A DNA stretch of 61,068 nt, taken from contig NZ_FZOR01000047.1 in assembly GCF_900188445.1 (NCBI RefSeq), positions 1 through 61,068 of the forward strand. Direction: 5' to 3'. This DNA comes from Actinomadura meyerae (GTDB lineage: Bacteria; Actinomycetota; Actinomycetes; Streptosporangiales; Streptosporangiaceae). The position numbers and the translations under genes are program-made. How positions within the stretch are numbered: position 1 is the first letter of the stretch; each line of letters begins with the position of its first letter. The notes beneath the pieces are model-generated. The model searched no databases and was not told where the DNA came from. It worked only from the letters and a program-made list of their open reading frames with translations. Below, in pieces: positions 26,143-33,496 of this stretch.

Positions 26143-26595
26143 GTGACCGAACGGCGGGACACGGTCGAACGGCAGGACGCGCGCACCGACCTCGTCGACC
26201 TCCTCACACGCGCCCAGCGCGCCCTCACCCGAGACCTCGGCGCCGTCCTGGAGGAGGAGGGCACGACCGTCGAGCAGTGGCGGGTGCTGCGCGCCCTCGC
26301 CGGAGCCGACGACGTCTCCATGGGCGAGCTCGCGGCCGTCGTCGAGATCCCGCACCCGACCCTGACCCGCCTCGTCGACGGCCTGGTCGACTCGGCCTAC
26401 CTCTACCGCTCCCACTCCGCCCGCGACCGCCGCCGCGTCTCGGTGCACGTCTCCGACCTGGGCCGCGCCAAGCTGGCCCGCCTGGAGGCCCTCGCCGAGG
26501 CCCACGAACGCTCCCTCGCCGACGCGGAGACCGTCCGGACCCTCTCCACCCTGCTCGCCGGCCTGTGGACGGACCTCCGCCGCCCCGCCCCGTGA
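26143..26595 (+). CDS. MarR family transcriptional regulator of the amide locus
   Basis: 150 residues. The winged helix has DVSMGELAAVVEIPHPTLTR at about 62-81 and the wing SHSARDRRRVSVHVSDLG. GTG start with GGGGAGA 6-7 bases upstream. It is divergent from the AmiC-like gene by 51 bp. Its stop lies inside a 14-bp palindrome (26592-26605). The likely target is the permease-amidase operon operator at 24942-24968. Confidence 0.9.
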   Translation: MTERRDTVERQDARTDLVDLLTRAQRALTRDLGAVLEEEGTTVEQWRVLRALAGADDVSMGELAAVVEIPHPTLTRLVDGLVDSAYLYRSHSARDRRRVSVHVSDLGRAKLARLEALAEAHERSLADAETVRTLSTLLAGLWTDLRRPAP

Positions 26596-26605
26596 AAGCT
26601 TTCAC
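26592..26605. promoter_or_regulatory. 14-bp perfect palindrome at the MarR gene's end
   Basis: GTGAAAGCTTTCAC is a perfect palindrome and contains the MarR stop codon. It carries the same TGAAA/TTTCA halves as the element at 24942-24953, in the opposite order. It could be an operator for the AA10 gene 95 bp downstream, or a short hairpin ending the MarR transcript. Confidence 0.45.
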
Positions 26606-26649
26606 GCCGCGCATGACGCGCCGTCGCACCGCGGGTTAGCCTGCCCACC

Positions 26650-26661
26650 GGAAGCGCTTCC
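26650..26661. promoter_or_regulatory. LacI-type operator candidate upstream of the AA10 LPMO gene
   Basis: GGAAGCGCTTCC is a perfect 12-bp palindrome 39 bp before the LPMO start. It keeps the AGCGCT core of the known CebR/CelR operator (TGGGAGCGCTCCCA) that controls cellulase genes in Streptomyces and Thermobifida. Control by a LacI-family sugar regulator is inferred. Confidence 0.5.
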
Positions 26662-26699
26662 AGTCCGGCCACCCCCGCCACCGGAACGGAGAACGCGCG

Positions 26700-27350
26700 A
26701 TGCGACGCGACCGGATATGCCGTGCCCTCACCCTGCTCCTCGGAGCCGCGCTCCTGCCGACCCTGTGGGCCGGCACGGCGTCCGCCCACGGCTCGGTGAT
26801 CGACCCCGCCTCCCGCAACTACGGCTGCTGGGACCGCTGGGGCGACGACTTCCAGAACCCCGCCATGCAGCAGGAAGACCCGATGTGCTGGCAGGCATGG
26901 CAGGACAACCCCAACGCCATGTGGAACTGGAACGGCCTCTACCGCAACAATGTCGGCGGCGACTTCCAGGGCGCCATCCCCGACGGCCAGCTGTGCAGCG
27001 GCGGCCAGACCGAAGGCGCCCGCTACCGCTCCATGGACGCCGTCGGCCCGTGGAAGACCACCGACATCGGCACTACCTTCTCCATCAACCTGTACGACCA
27101 GGCCAGCCACGGCGCCGACTACTTCCTCGTCTACGTCACCCGCCAGGGCTACGACGCCCTCACCCAGCCGCTGCGCTGGAGCGACCTGGAACTCGTCCGC
27201 CAGACGGGCAGCTACGCCGCCGCCAACAACTACGTGATCGACAACGTGACCGCCCCCGGCCGCACCGGCCGCCACATCGTCTACACGATCTGGCAGGCGT
27301 CCCACATGGACCAGTCCTACTACATCTGCAGCGACGTCAACTTCAACTGA
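26700..27350 (+). CDS. AA10 lytic polysaccharide monooxygenase, secreted
   Basis: 216 residues. A signal peptide covers residues 1-29 and cleavage after SA29 exposes H30, the mature N-terminal histidine of the copper brace (ASA-HGSVIDPASRNYGC). The second brace histidine is H137 in DQASHGADYFLVYVT. The protein ends DQSYYICSDVNFN with the family's C-terminal strand. It is a single-domain enzyme with no binding module. AA10 enzymes oxidatively cut chitin or cellulose; which one is not decidable here. Conserved Cys residues suggest disulfides. Confidence 0.93.
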   Translation: MRRDRICRALTLLLGAALLPTLWAGTASAHGSVIDPASRNYGCWDRWGDDFQNPAMQQEDPMCWQAWQDNPNAMWNWNGLYRNNVGGDFQGAIPDGQLCSGGQTEGARYRSMDAVGPWKTTDIGTTFSINLYDQASHGADYFLVYVTRQGYDALTQPLRWSDLELVRQTGSYAAANNYVIDNVTAPGRTGRHIVYTIWQASHMDQSYYICSDVNFN

Positions 27351-27428
27351 CCCGTCTCCCCGCCCGCCGGACGGCCACCGGGCCGCCGGCGGGCGCCTGC
27401 TGTCGGTGGGGGGTCGTAGCATCGGGGC

Positions 27429-27767
27429 ATGTCGCGGCGGCGGTTCGAACTGGCGATGGAGCGGATGCGGGGCGCGGACGCGCGGATGCGCGAGGACGCG
27501 TTCGACTTCCTGCGCGAGCATGCGGACGCCTATGTCGACGAGCTGATCGCCGAGTTCGCGGCCGAGGGCGACCCGGGGCTGCGCTGCTGGCTGCTGGAGC
27601 TCGTGGCCGAGGCGCGGTCGGCCAAGGCGCTGGAGGTGTTCCGCGACCAGCTGGAGAGCCCGGACGAGTCGCTCCAGTTCTGGGCCGTTCGCGGACTGGA
27701 GATGCTCGACAGCCGCGAGGCCGAGCAGGTTCTCCAGCAGGCGCAGGAGGACGGTTGGGTCGTCTAG
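27429..27767 (+). CDS. Small HEAT-repeat-like hypothetical protein
   Basis: 112 residues, wholly helical. Repeating helix pairs such as AYVDELIAEFAAEGDPGLRCWLLELVAEARS and SLQFWAVRGLEMLDSREAEQVLQQ look like two to three HEAT-type repeats. No catalytic motif. Probably a small protein-binding scaffold in the cytoplasm. It stands alone between the LPMO gene and a convergent secreted-protein gene. Confidence 0.65.
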   Translation: MSRRRFELAMERMRGADARMREDAFDFLREHADAYVDELIAEFAAEGDPGLRCWLLELVAEARSAKALEVFRDQLESPDESLQFWAVRGLEMLDSREAEQVLQQAQEDGWVV

Positions 27768-27816
27768 CGCGAGTCAGCCAACTGGGGCCGGACACCAAGG
27801 TGACTGCGGGCCGACG

Positions 27817-27841
27817 CCAGTGACGCCTCTGACGTCACTGG
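27817..27841. terminator. Bidirectional hairpin between convergent genes
   Basis: CCAGTGACG and CGTCACTGG form a perfect 9-bp stem with a 7-base loop, placed between the HEAT-like gene (ends 27767) and the convergent gene ending at 27920. No T-tract on either side. Confidence 0.6.
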
Positions 27842-27919
27842 CGAAGCCGCCGGAGCAATCCGAGACTGGGCCGCCTTCCAGCCTTCGGGCACCGAACCGG
27901 TGTGGATATGTGGGGCTGG

Positions 27920-28531
27920 TCAGCTGTTGGGGGCCGGCAGGAGGTCGGCGTGGCGGACGCTGTAGCCGCCCTTGGTGACGGGGGCGAAGGCCGCGGGGCC
28001 CATGCAGGTGCCGACCTTGCCCTCCTCCCAGCCGCCCTCTCCGTTCTCGACGCCGTTGACCACCGACCAGGAGAACCCCATGCGGTCGTGCCGGCCGCCG
28101 GGGCCGCCGTCGTGGACGCTGAAGCCGAGCCGCTTGCCGATCTGGTCCTTGATCGGCTCGTCGGCCCTGGTGACGACCGCGGTGAGGGTGGCGTTGCCGG
28201 GGCTGGTCAGCAGGCAGTCGACCCTGGCCTCCGACGTCACGGTCCATCCCTCGCCGGGGGAGTGGTGGGAGATCTTCACGGTTCCGCGGGCGTCGGTCGG
28301 CAGCCCGTCGGGAGCGCCCGGCATGGGCTTCGAGTAGGGGACGGCGCGGGCGTCGAAGGTGAAGGTCCGGACGTCCTGGTCGGGCCAGTACGTGAGGCGG
28401 ATCTGCGCGGTCCCGGACACGCGCGCCGCCCCGGCCTTCGCCGCCGGGTAGGTCGCCTCCGCGGCGACCGGCGCGGCCGTGACGGCGAGGGCGACCCCGA
28501 TCACGGCGGCGATCTTGATCATTCTGTGCAT
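27920..28531 (-). CDS. Secreted hypothetical protein
   Basis: 203 residues. Signal peptide at about 1-26 (MHRMIKIAAVIGVALAVTAA). The mature part is beta-rich: ARVSGTAQIRLTYWPDQDVRTFTFDAR, then GTVKISHHSPGEGWTVTSEARVDCLL, two cysteines (the second in KVGTCMGPA), and a C-terminal SVRHADLL. I do not recognise a named family; the pattern resembles small exported actinomycete proteins. Start at 28531, because GGAG lies 7 bases upstream there. Confidence 0.7.
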   Translation of the reverse strand: MHRMIKIAAVIGVALAVTAAPVAAEATYPAAKAGAARVSGTAQIRLTYWPDQDVRTFTFDARAVPYSKPMPGAPDGLPTDARGTVKISHHSPGEGWTVTSEARVDCLLTSPGNATLTAVVTRADEPIKDQIGKRLGFSVHDGGPGGRHDRMGFSWSVVNGVENGEGGWEEGKVGTCMGPAAFAPVTKGGYSVRHADLLPAPNS

Positions 28532-28736
28532 GGAGGGACTCCGTTCGGTCGACGGCCGGGCCGGAGCGGTCCGGCCGATCCCCATGCTCCGATCGGGGGC
28601 CGTCCGCGGAGATCCCCCGCACGGGCGGATGCCCTCCCCCAGAGGTACGACCGGCGCACGAAGGCGTCCGGCGGCTCACCGGAAGGCGCCGCGCTCGCCA
28701 CCCGCTGGTCGAGTTCCCTCTTCCGCTACCGCACCC

Positions 28737-28925
28737 TCATGCGTGCTGCTTGACCTGCTTGATCAGGCCGGTGAACTGCGCGGCGGTGAGGGTGAGGTGG
28801 CCTCCGTCCGGGTCTTTGCTGTCCCGGACGGCGATCATGGTGCCGGGAGCGAGTCGTCCCAGCTCAACGCATTGAGTGTCGTTCGCTCCGCCGGTGTACG
28901 AACTTGTGCGCCACTTCACGTTCAT
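28737..28925 (-). CDS. DUF397 domain protein
   Basis: 62 residues, the normal length for DUF397: VKWRTSSYTGGANDTQCVELG, then VRDSKDPDGGHLTLTAAQFTGLI. These proteins follow XRE/DUF5753 regulators in actinomycetes and take part in developmental control (BldB/AbaA-ORFD type). Here the ATG overlaps the regulator gene's stop by 4 bp, so they form one translational unit. Confidence 0.92.
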   Translation of the reverse strand: MNVKWRTSSYTGGANDTQCVELGRLAPGTMIAVRDSKDPDGGHLTLTAAQFTGLIKQVKQHA

Positions 28926-29737
28926 TCGTAGCTCTCCAGGTACCGCTTGATGATCTCGCGGGAAGCTTCCTCTGAGGCAGCCTTCACGCCGACACGATCG
29001 AACATAACGGACAACTCCCGAACCTCGCGAGGCCCCTCGATCAGGCGGCCGCCGTTCTGCGCGGTGGAGTACGCGACATCTCGGTCCTCAAGGCCGATGA
29101 TCTGCATCGCCCCGTCAACGCCCATGTGCTCCCCCGATGAGAAGGGGATCACGCGCAGACTCACATGGGGTAGCTCAGCCAGTTGCAGCAGGTGTTCCAA
29201 CTGCTTTTTCATGGCCTCGCCGCCGCCCACTGGTCGGGCGAGGACGGCTTCATCGATCACTGTCCAGGTGAGAAGCGAGTCTCCCTTCTCCCAGTAGGCC
29301 CTTTTCTTCGCGGTACGGACGGCCATCTCAGCGTCCAGATCCTTGAACCTGCTCGCCTTGACGTAGGCCCACGTGTAGTCGTCCGTCTGCAGTGCGAGCG
29401 GGACGATCTGGCCGTGGTAGGTCTTGATCGAGACGGCGTCCTCTTCGTACTTGTCGATCTGGCGGGCCCAGTCCGGGTCATGTGCCATTCGGGCGAACCA
29501 GAGCAGGACCTGGAAGAGCACTCCGGTTCCGTAGGCCCTGTCGAGGAGGCGCATTTGATCGTCCTGCGGGCGCCGACGGCCTGCTTCCAGGTTGGAAACA
29601 GTGGATCGAGCCACTCCGATGATCTCCCCGCACTGCGTGAGTGACAGCCCCATCTTCTCCCTGAAGAAGCGCATGCAGAAGGCCAGGAAGTGCCACATGG
29701 AGATCTTGGGGTCGAGGGGGTCGCGCACGATCGGCAT
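28922..29737 (-). CDS. XRE family regulator with DUF5753 sensor domain
   Basis: 271 residues. The N-terminal HTH is MGLSLTQCGEIIGVARSTVSNLEAGRRRP (about 29-57). The rest is DUF5753, with WARQIDKYEEDAVSIKTYHG and the conserved LRVIPFSSGEHMGVDGAMQI. Start ATG at 29737, with AGGAG just upstream. An in-frame TTG at 29755 is unlikely. It is divergent from the ATP-binding protein gene, making the usual developmental trio. Confidence 0.92.
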   Translation of the reverse strand: MPIVRDPLDPKISMWHFLAFCMRFFREKMGLSLTQCGEIIGVARSTVSNLEAGRRRPQDDQMRLLDRAYGTGVLFQVLLWFARMAHDPDWARQIDKYEEDAVSIKTYHGQIVPLALQTDDYTWAYVKASRFKDLDAEMAVRTAKKRAYWEKGDSLLTWTVIDEAVLARPVGGGEAMKKQLEHLLQLAELPHVSLRVIPFSSGEHMGVDGAMQIIGLEDRDVAYSTAQNGGRLIEGPREVRELSVMFDRVGVKAASEEASREIIKRYLESYE

Positions 29738-29832
29738 CGTTGCTCCTATTTCCAAATCGCCTGTCTACAGCGAAACCCTAGGGCTGTGCGGCGACTCTTG
29801 TCGCAGGAAATGGAAACTCGGGCAAGGGTGGA

Positions 29833-30258
29833 ATGATGACTGCGACCGAAACGTCGATGATGCCCCTTATGGGCACGCCGGCCGCAGTGGGACTCGCGCG
29901 TACCTTCGTGGATACGCGCATTCGTAAATGGGATTATTTCCACATTCTCGATAGTGCGCTGCTCATCGCCTCGGAGCTCGTCACCAACGCGGCCCGGCAG
30001 ACGCCGCGCGAGGAGATCCGCCTCCAGGTCAGCCGCGACGCATACGGCGTCATCATCGCCGTCCGGGACGCGGCCCGCGAACTGCCCCGGACCAAGCCGA
30101 TGACCGTACTCACCCTCGAAGACCTCGACTTGTCCGCGGAGGCGTTCGACGACAACGGCGGCTGGGGCCTCCACATCGTCCAGGCTCTGTCCGCCAAGTG
30201 CGGGGTGATCGGTGATCCTGCCGGTGGCAAATGGGTCTGGGCGCGAATGTGTCCATAG
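29833..30258 (+). CDS. ATP-binding protein, anti-sigma (RsbW/SpoIIAB-like) family
   Basis: 141 residues. N-box LLIASELVTNAARQ with the Mg-binding asparagine, G1-box VIIAVRDAARELP and G2-like DDNGGWGLHIVQALSAKCGV, then KWVWARM at the end. This is the GHKL ATPase fold found beside XRE/DUF397 pairs in Streptomyces and its relatives, where it is thought to antagonise a regulator or sigma factor. The gap to the divergent XRE gene is only 95 bp. Confidence 0.9.
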   Translation: MMTATETSMMPLMGTPAAVGLARTFVDTRIRKWDYFHILDSALLIASELVTNAARQTPREEIRLQVSRDAYGVIIAVRDAARELPRTKPMTVLTLEDLDLSAEAFDDNGGWGLHIVQALSAKCGVIGDPAGGKWVWARMCP

Positions 30259-30360
30259 CGCATCCCGGTGGCGTGAGCGTGGTCAGAGGTCAACGTCGAC
30301 ATGGTCTCGGGCGGCTTTGGTAGCGTCGGCGGCGTGAAGTGGTGACCGACGCGGATCCCC

Positions 30361-31107
30361 ATGACCGACGAACTGTTCCTCGGCCACGTCGCCGACCGCC
30401 TGGCGGAGCTTCCGGGCGTGCGGGCCGTCACCCTCGGCGGCTCGCGTGCCCAGGGCACGCACACGCCCGAGAGCGACTGGGACCTCGCCCTCTACTACCG
30501 GACGCATTTCGACCCGGACGACCTGCGCGCCGCCGGCTGGCCGGGCGAGGTCTCGGAGATCGGTGAGTGGGGCGGCGTCTTCAACGGCGGCGCCTGGCTC
30601 ACGATCGACGGCCGCCGCGTCGACGTCCACTACCGCGACCTCGACGTGGTCGAGCACGAACTCGACGAGGCGAGGCAGGGCCGCTTCCACTGGGAGCCGC
30701 TGATGTTCCACCTCGCGGGCATCCCGAGCTACCTGGTGGTCGCCGAACTCGCCGTCAACCGGGTGCTGCGCGGCGAGGCCCCGCCGAGGCCGGAGTATCC
30801 CGACGCGCTGCGCGCGGCGGCGCCGCCGATGTGGCGGGGGCGGGCGGCCATGACGCTCCAGTACGCGTACAACTACGTTCGCCGTGGTCAGGCCACCGAG
30901 GTCGCCGGGGCCATCGCCACGGCCGCCATGCAGACCGGCCATGCGGTGCTGGCGGCGCGCGGCGAATGGGTCACCAACGAGAAGCGGCTCCTGGAGCGGG
31001 CCGGGCTGCGCCGGGTCGACACGATCCTGGCCGGGCTCCGATCGGAGCCCGGCGCGCTGGAGCAGGCGATCAACGACGCGGAGAGCCTGTTCGAGTCCGC
31101 GGGTTGA
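30361..31107 (+). CDS. Nucleotidyltransferase (MNT/ANT-like), aminoglycoside-type fold
   Basis: 248 residues. The pol-beta nucleotidyltransferase signature is complete: TLGGSRAQGTHTPESDWDLAL gives G-G-S and the metal-binding D-x-D, and VDVHYRDLD gives the third acidic strand. A helical C-terminal domain follows. Such proteins transfer AMP to small molecules such as aminoglycosides or to proteins. There is no neighbour hinting at a substrate, so antibiotic resistance is only one option. Confidence 0.85.
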   Translation: MTDELFLGHVADRLAELPGVRAVTLGGSRAQGTHTPESDWDLALYYRTHFDPDDLRAAGWPGEVSEIGEWGGVFNGGAWLTIDGRRVDVHYRDLDVVEHELDEARQGRFHWEPLMFHLAGIPSYLVVAELAVNRVLRGEAPPRPEYPDALRAAAPPMWRGRAAMTLQYAYNYVRRGQATEVAGAIATAAMQTGHAVLAARGEWVTNEKRLLERAGLRRVDTILAGLRSEPGALEQAINDAESLFESAG

Positions 31108-31136
31108 TCGGGGTGATGACGGCTCGGCTTAAGGAC

Positions 31137-33281
31137 TCAGCGGAGGTACACCAGGCCGTCGATGCCGACCGTGGGCCGTCCCGACGTGCCCGCGACGACG
31201 ATCTTGATGGTGTGCTTGCCGCTGGCGCTCCACGTGCGCGTCCACGTGAGCTGCCGGTAGAGGGTGGACGACGAGCGGGTGTCCACCGTGGCGACCTTGG
31301 CGCCGTCCACGTAGACGTACACGGCGCCGAGGTTGGACGCCCGCTTGAAGATCAGGCCCGCGGTGCGGCCGGTGAACGTCCAGCTCGCGCTGGCGCCCTT
31401 GGAGCTGCTGTAGAGGCCGCGCGCGCCCAGGTAGGACTTGGTGGTCGTGGTCTTCCACGTGCCGGTGCGGCGCGAGGCGCCCTCGTTGTAGTAGCCCGCG
31501 TAGCGGCTGAGGGCGGCGGTGCCGGTGTTGCCCGCGGCGTCCCCGGCGGTGAGCGACCACGACTGCGTCGCCAGCGGCTTCGCGCCCGCCGCCCAGCTCG
31601 TCGTGGTCGTCGAGAACGTCTTCGCGGACGGCGACGTGGCCTTCAGCGAGCTGAGCAGCGCGTTGTCGGTGGCCTTCCAGGACAGCGTGACGGGGATCGC
31701 GGTGCCGTTCACCGTCGACTTGCGCAGCGCCAGCGCCAGGGACGAGACGACCGGCCGGGTCGTGTCCGCGACGACCGTGAAGACCGGTGAGGCGGAGGCG
31801 GTGCCGTCGGCGAAGGCGGCGTGCAATTGGACGCTGTGCGTGCCCGGTGCGAGCGTGACCGTCGCGGAGGAGGCTCCGGCGGCGGGCTTCGCGACCGTGG
31901 CGCCGTCCACGCTGACGGTGTAGGCGGCGCCCTCGGCCGGCGTCCAGTTCAGGGTGGCCGTGCTCTTGGTGTAGTAGCGGCCTCCGGCGGCCTTGGCCCC
32001 GGACACGGTGGCGGTCAGGGCCGGGACCGTGGCCTGCTTCGCGGCCGTCCGGATCGCCGGGAGCTTGGCGTAGAGCTGCGCGCCGGGGCACGCGGTGGCG
32101 AACCCGTCGCGGTGACCGGAGATCGTGTTGAACTCGACCTTCTGCCCGTAGGGGTACTTGCCGCCCGTCCCGTCCGGGGCGGCCGAGGTCAGGGTCGTCT
32201 TCGCGGTCGGGTCGACACCGGTCAGCCCCAGCTTCCACGCGGCGGTCTTCGCGACGCCGTCCAGGGCGGCCTGGGCCGGTGCGGTGCCGGGCGTGGTGGG
32301 GTCGTCGGCGGCCGTGTAGGTGCCGAGGACGGCGATCCCGGTGGTGTCGGTGTTGAACCCGTAGGTGTGCGCGCCGTGCACGGGACGGTCGACGCCCCCG
32401 GCCCGTCCCTCGAAGACCGTGCCGCACTTGTCGACCAGGAAGTTGTAGCCGATGTCGTCCCAGCCCTGGCTCTGCACGTGGTACAGGAACACCGACCGGA
32501 TCACCGAGGCCGACTCGGCGCAGGAGTAGCCGTTGCCCGTGTCGGTGTGGTGGACGAACACCGCCTTGACCGACGTGTCGTAGGTCGGCGGGTTCCGGAC
32601 GATGGACTCGTCCGCGCCCCACCCGGCGCGCGCCACGATCGCCGGCTTCGGCGCGGTGACGGGTGCGGCGGCCGGTGCGTTGAGGGGCGTGGTGGCCGCG
32701 ACCAGCTTCATGCCCGTGCCCGTCCCGCCGTCCGGGCCGGCGGCGCGCGGCGTGGGCGCTCCCGGGGACGGCGCCGTCCGGGCGCCCGGGTCGATCAGGT
32801 CGACGCGCAGGCCCTCGGGGAGCGCGCGGCCCTGCCCGGCGACGCGCACCTCGACGCCGTTGGACGGGCCGACCCACAGCCCGTTCGTGCCGCCGCGCCC
32901 GTCCTGGCCCCGGTCGGGGGCGTCGGCGAGTTCCGGCTCCAGCACGTGCCAGCCCGACCACGTGCCGGTGGCGGCGTTCCGGGTGCGGACCCGGACCGTC
33001 CCGCGCAGCTCCTCGCGCGGCCGGTCCCAGGTGACGCCGACCAGGCTGAACGGCTCCGTCGTCGCGGCGGGCAGCCCCGCCGTCCGCTTGCTGCGGGCGT
33101 TGGCGGCGCCCGCCATGTCCTTGAGGCCGCGGGCATGGACGCGCCCGGCGCCCGGCCCCTTCGCCGCGGCCGCCTTCGCCGCGGCCGGCTCCGCGGTGGA
33201 GTTGGCGGTGACCGTCCAGGTCACCGTGCCGGCCACCGCCACGGCGGCCGCCGACACGCCGATGATCGTCCGCTTGAGCAT
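31137..33281 (-). CDS. N-acetylmuramoyl-L-alanine amidase, PGRP-type, with Ig-like and C-terminal binding modules
   Basis: 714 residues. N-terminal signal or membrane helix (about 1-27). The PGRP/amidase_2 domain runs from about 210 to 400: RAGWGADESIVRN, then FVHHTDTGNGYSC near 240 and ISGHRDGFATACPG near 385, giving the zinc ligands H, H and C. Two Ig-like segments follow (about 420-600), then a carbohydrate- or wall-binding-like beta module to the end with RTGTWKTTTTKSYLGARGLY. It cuts the bond between muramic acid and the stem peptide outside the cell. SD GGAGAAG is visible. Confidence 0.9.
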   Translation of the reverse strand: MLKRTIIGVSAAAVAVAGTVTWTVTANSTAEPAAAKAAAAKGPGAGRVHARGLKDMAGAANARSKRTAGLPAATTEPFSLVGVTWDRPREELRGTVRVRTRNAATGTWSGWHVLEPELADAPDRGQDGRGGTNGLWVGPSNGVEVRVAGQGRALPEGLRVDLIDPGARTAPSPGAPTPRAAGPDGGTGTGMKLVAATTPLNAPAAAPVTAPKPAIVARAGWGADESIVRNPPTYDTSVKAVFVHHTDTGNGYSCAESASVIRSVFLYHVQSQGWDDIGYNFLVDKCGTVFEGRAGGVDRPVHGAHTYGFNTDTTGIAVLGTYTAADDPTTPGTAPAQAALDGVAKTAAWKLGLTGVDPTAKTTLTSAAPDGTGGKYPYGQKVEFNTISGHRDGFATACPGAQLYAKLPAIRTAAKQATVPALTATVSGAKAAGGRYYTKSTATLNWTPAEGAAYTVSVDGATVAKPAAGASSATVTLAPGTHSVQLHAAFADGTASASPVFTVVADTTRPVVSSLALALRKSTVNGTAIPVTLSWKATDNALLSSLKATSPSAKTFSTTTTSWAAGAKPLATQSWSLTAGDAAGNTGTAALSRYAGYYNEGASRRTGTWKTTTTKSYLGARGLYSSSKGASASWTFTGRTAGLIFKRASNLGAVYVYVDGAKVATVDTRSSSTLYRQLTWTRTWSASGKHTIKIVVAGTSGRPTVGIDGLVYLR

Positions 33282-33410
33282 GCTTCTCCGTTCACGACCG
33301 GGCCCGGGCTGAGCGCCGCGCCATGATCAGAGAGCGCTGCGACGGCGGTAAGTGTCACACATATCGGGATTTGTCTGGGCAATGGACGCGCCGGTGGCCG
33401 GACGCGGACG

Positions 33411-33448
33411 CGCCCGGGCCCGGAATCGGCGGATTCCGGGCCCGGGCG
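33411..33448 (-). terminator. Very strong hairpin after lcp
   Basis: A perfect 17-bp inverted repeat (33411-33427 with 33432-33448; arms start CGCCCGGG and end CCCGGGCG) with a 4-base loop GGCG. It lies after the lcp stop on the minus strand and before the amidase start. No T-tract. The 33282-33496 gap holds this and, presumably, the amidase promoter. Confidence 0.6.
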
Positions 33449-33496
33449 TCCGGTGCCGTGGCCGGCCGGTGGCGCTCCGGCCGGCACGGCGGCCGG

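Noticed and set aside
28640..28753. Plus-strand frame reading RYDRRTKASGGSPEG, like an integrase tail
   Set aside because: Too short, no catalytic motif, and no attachment-site repeats nearby.
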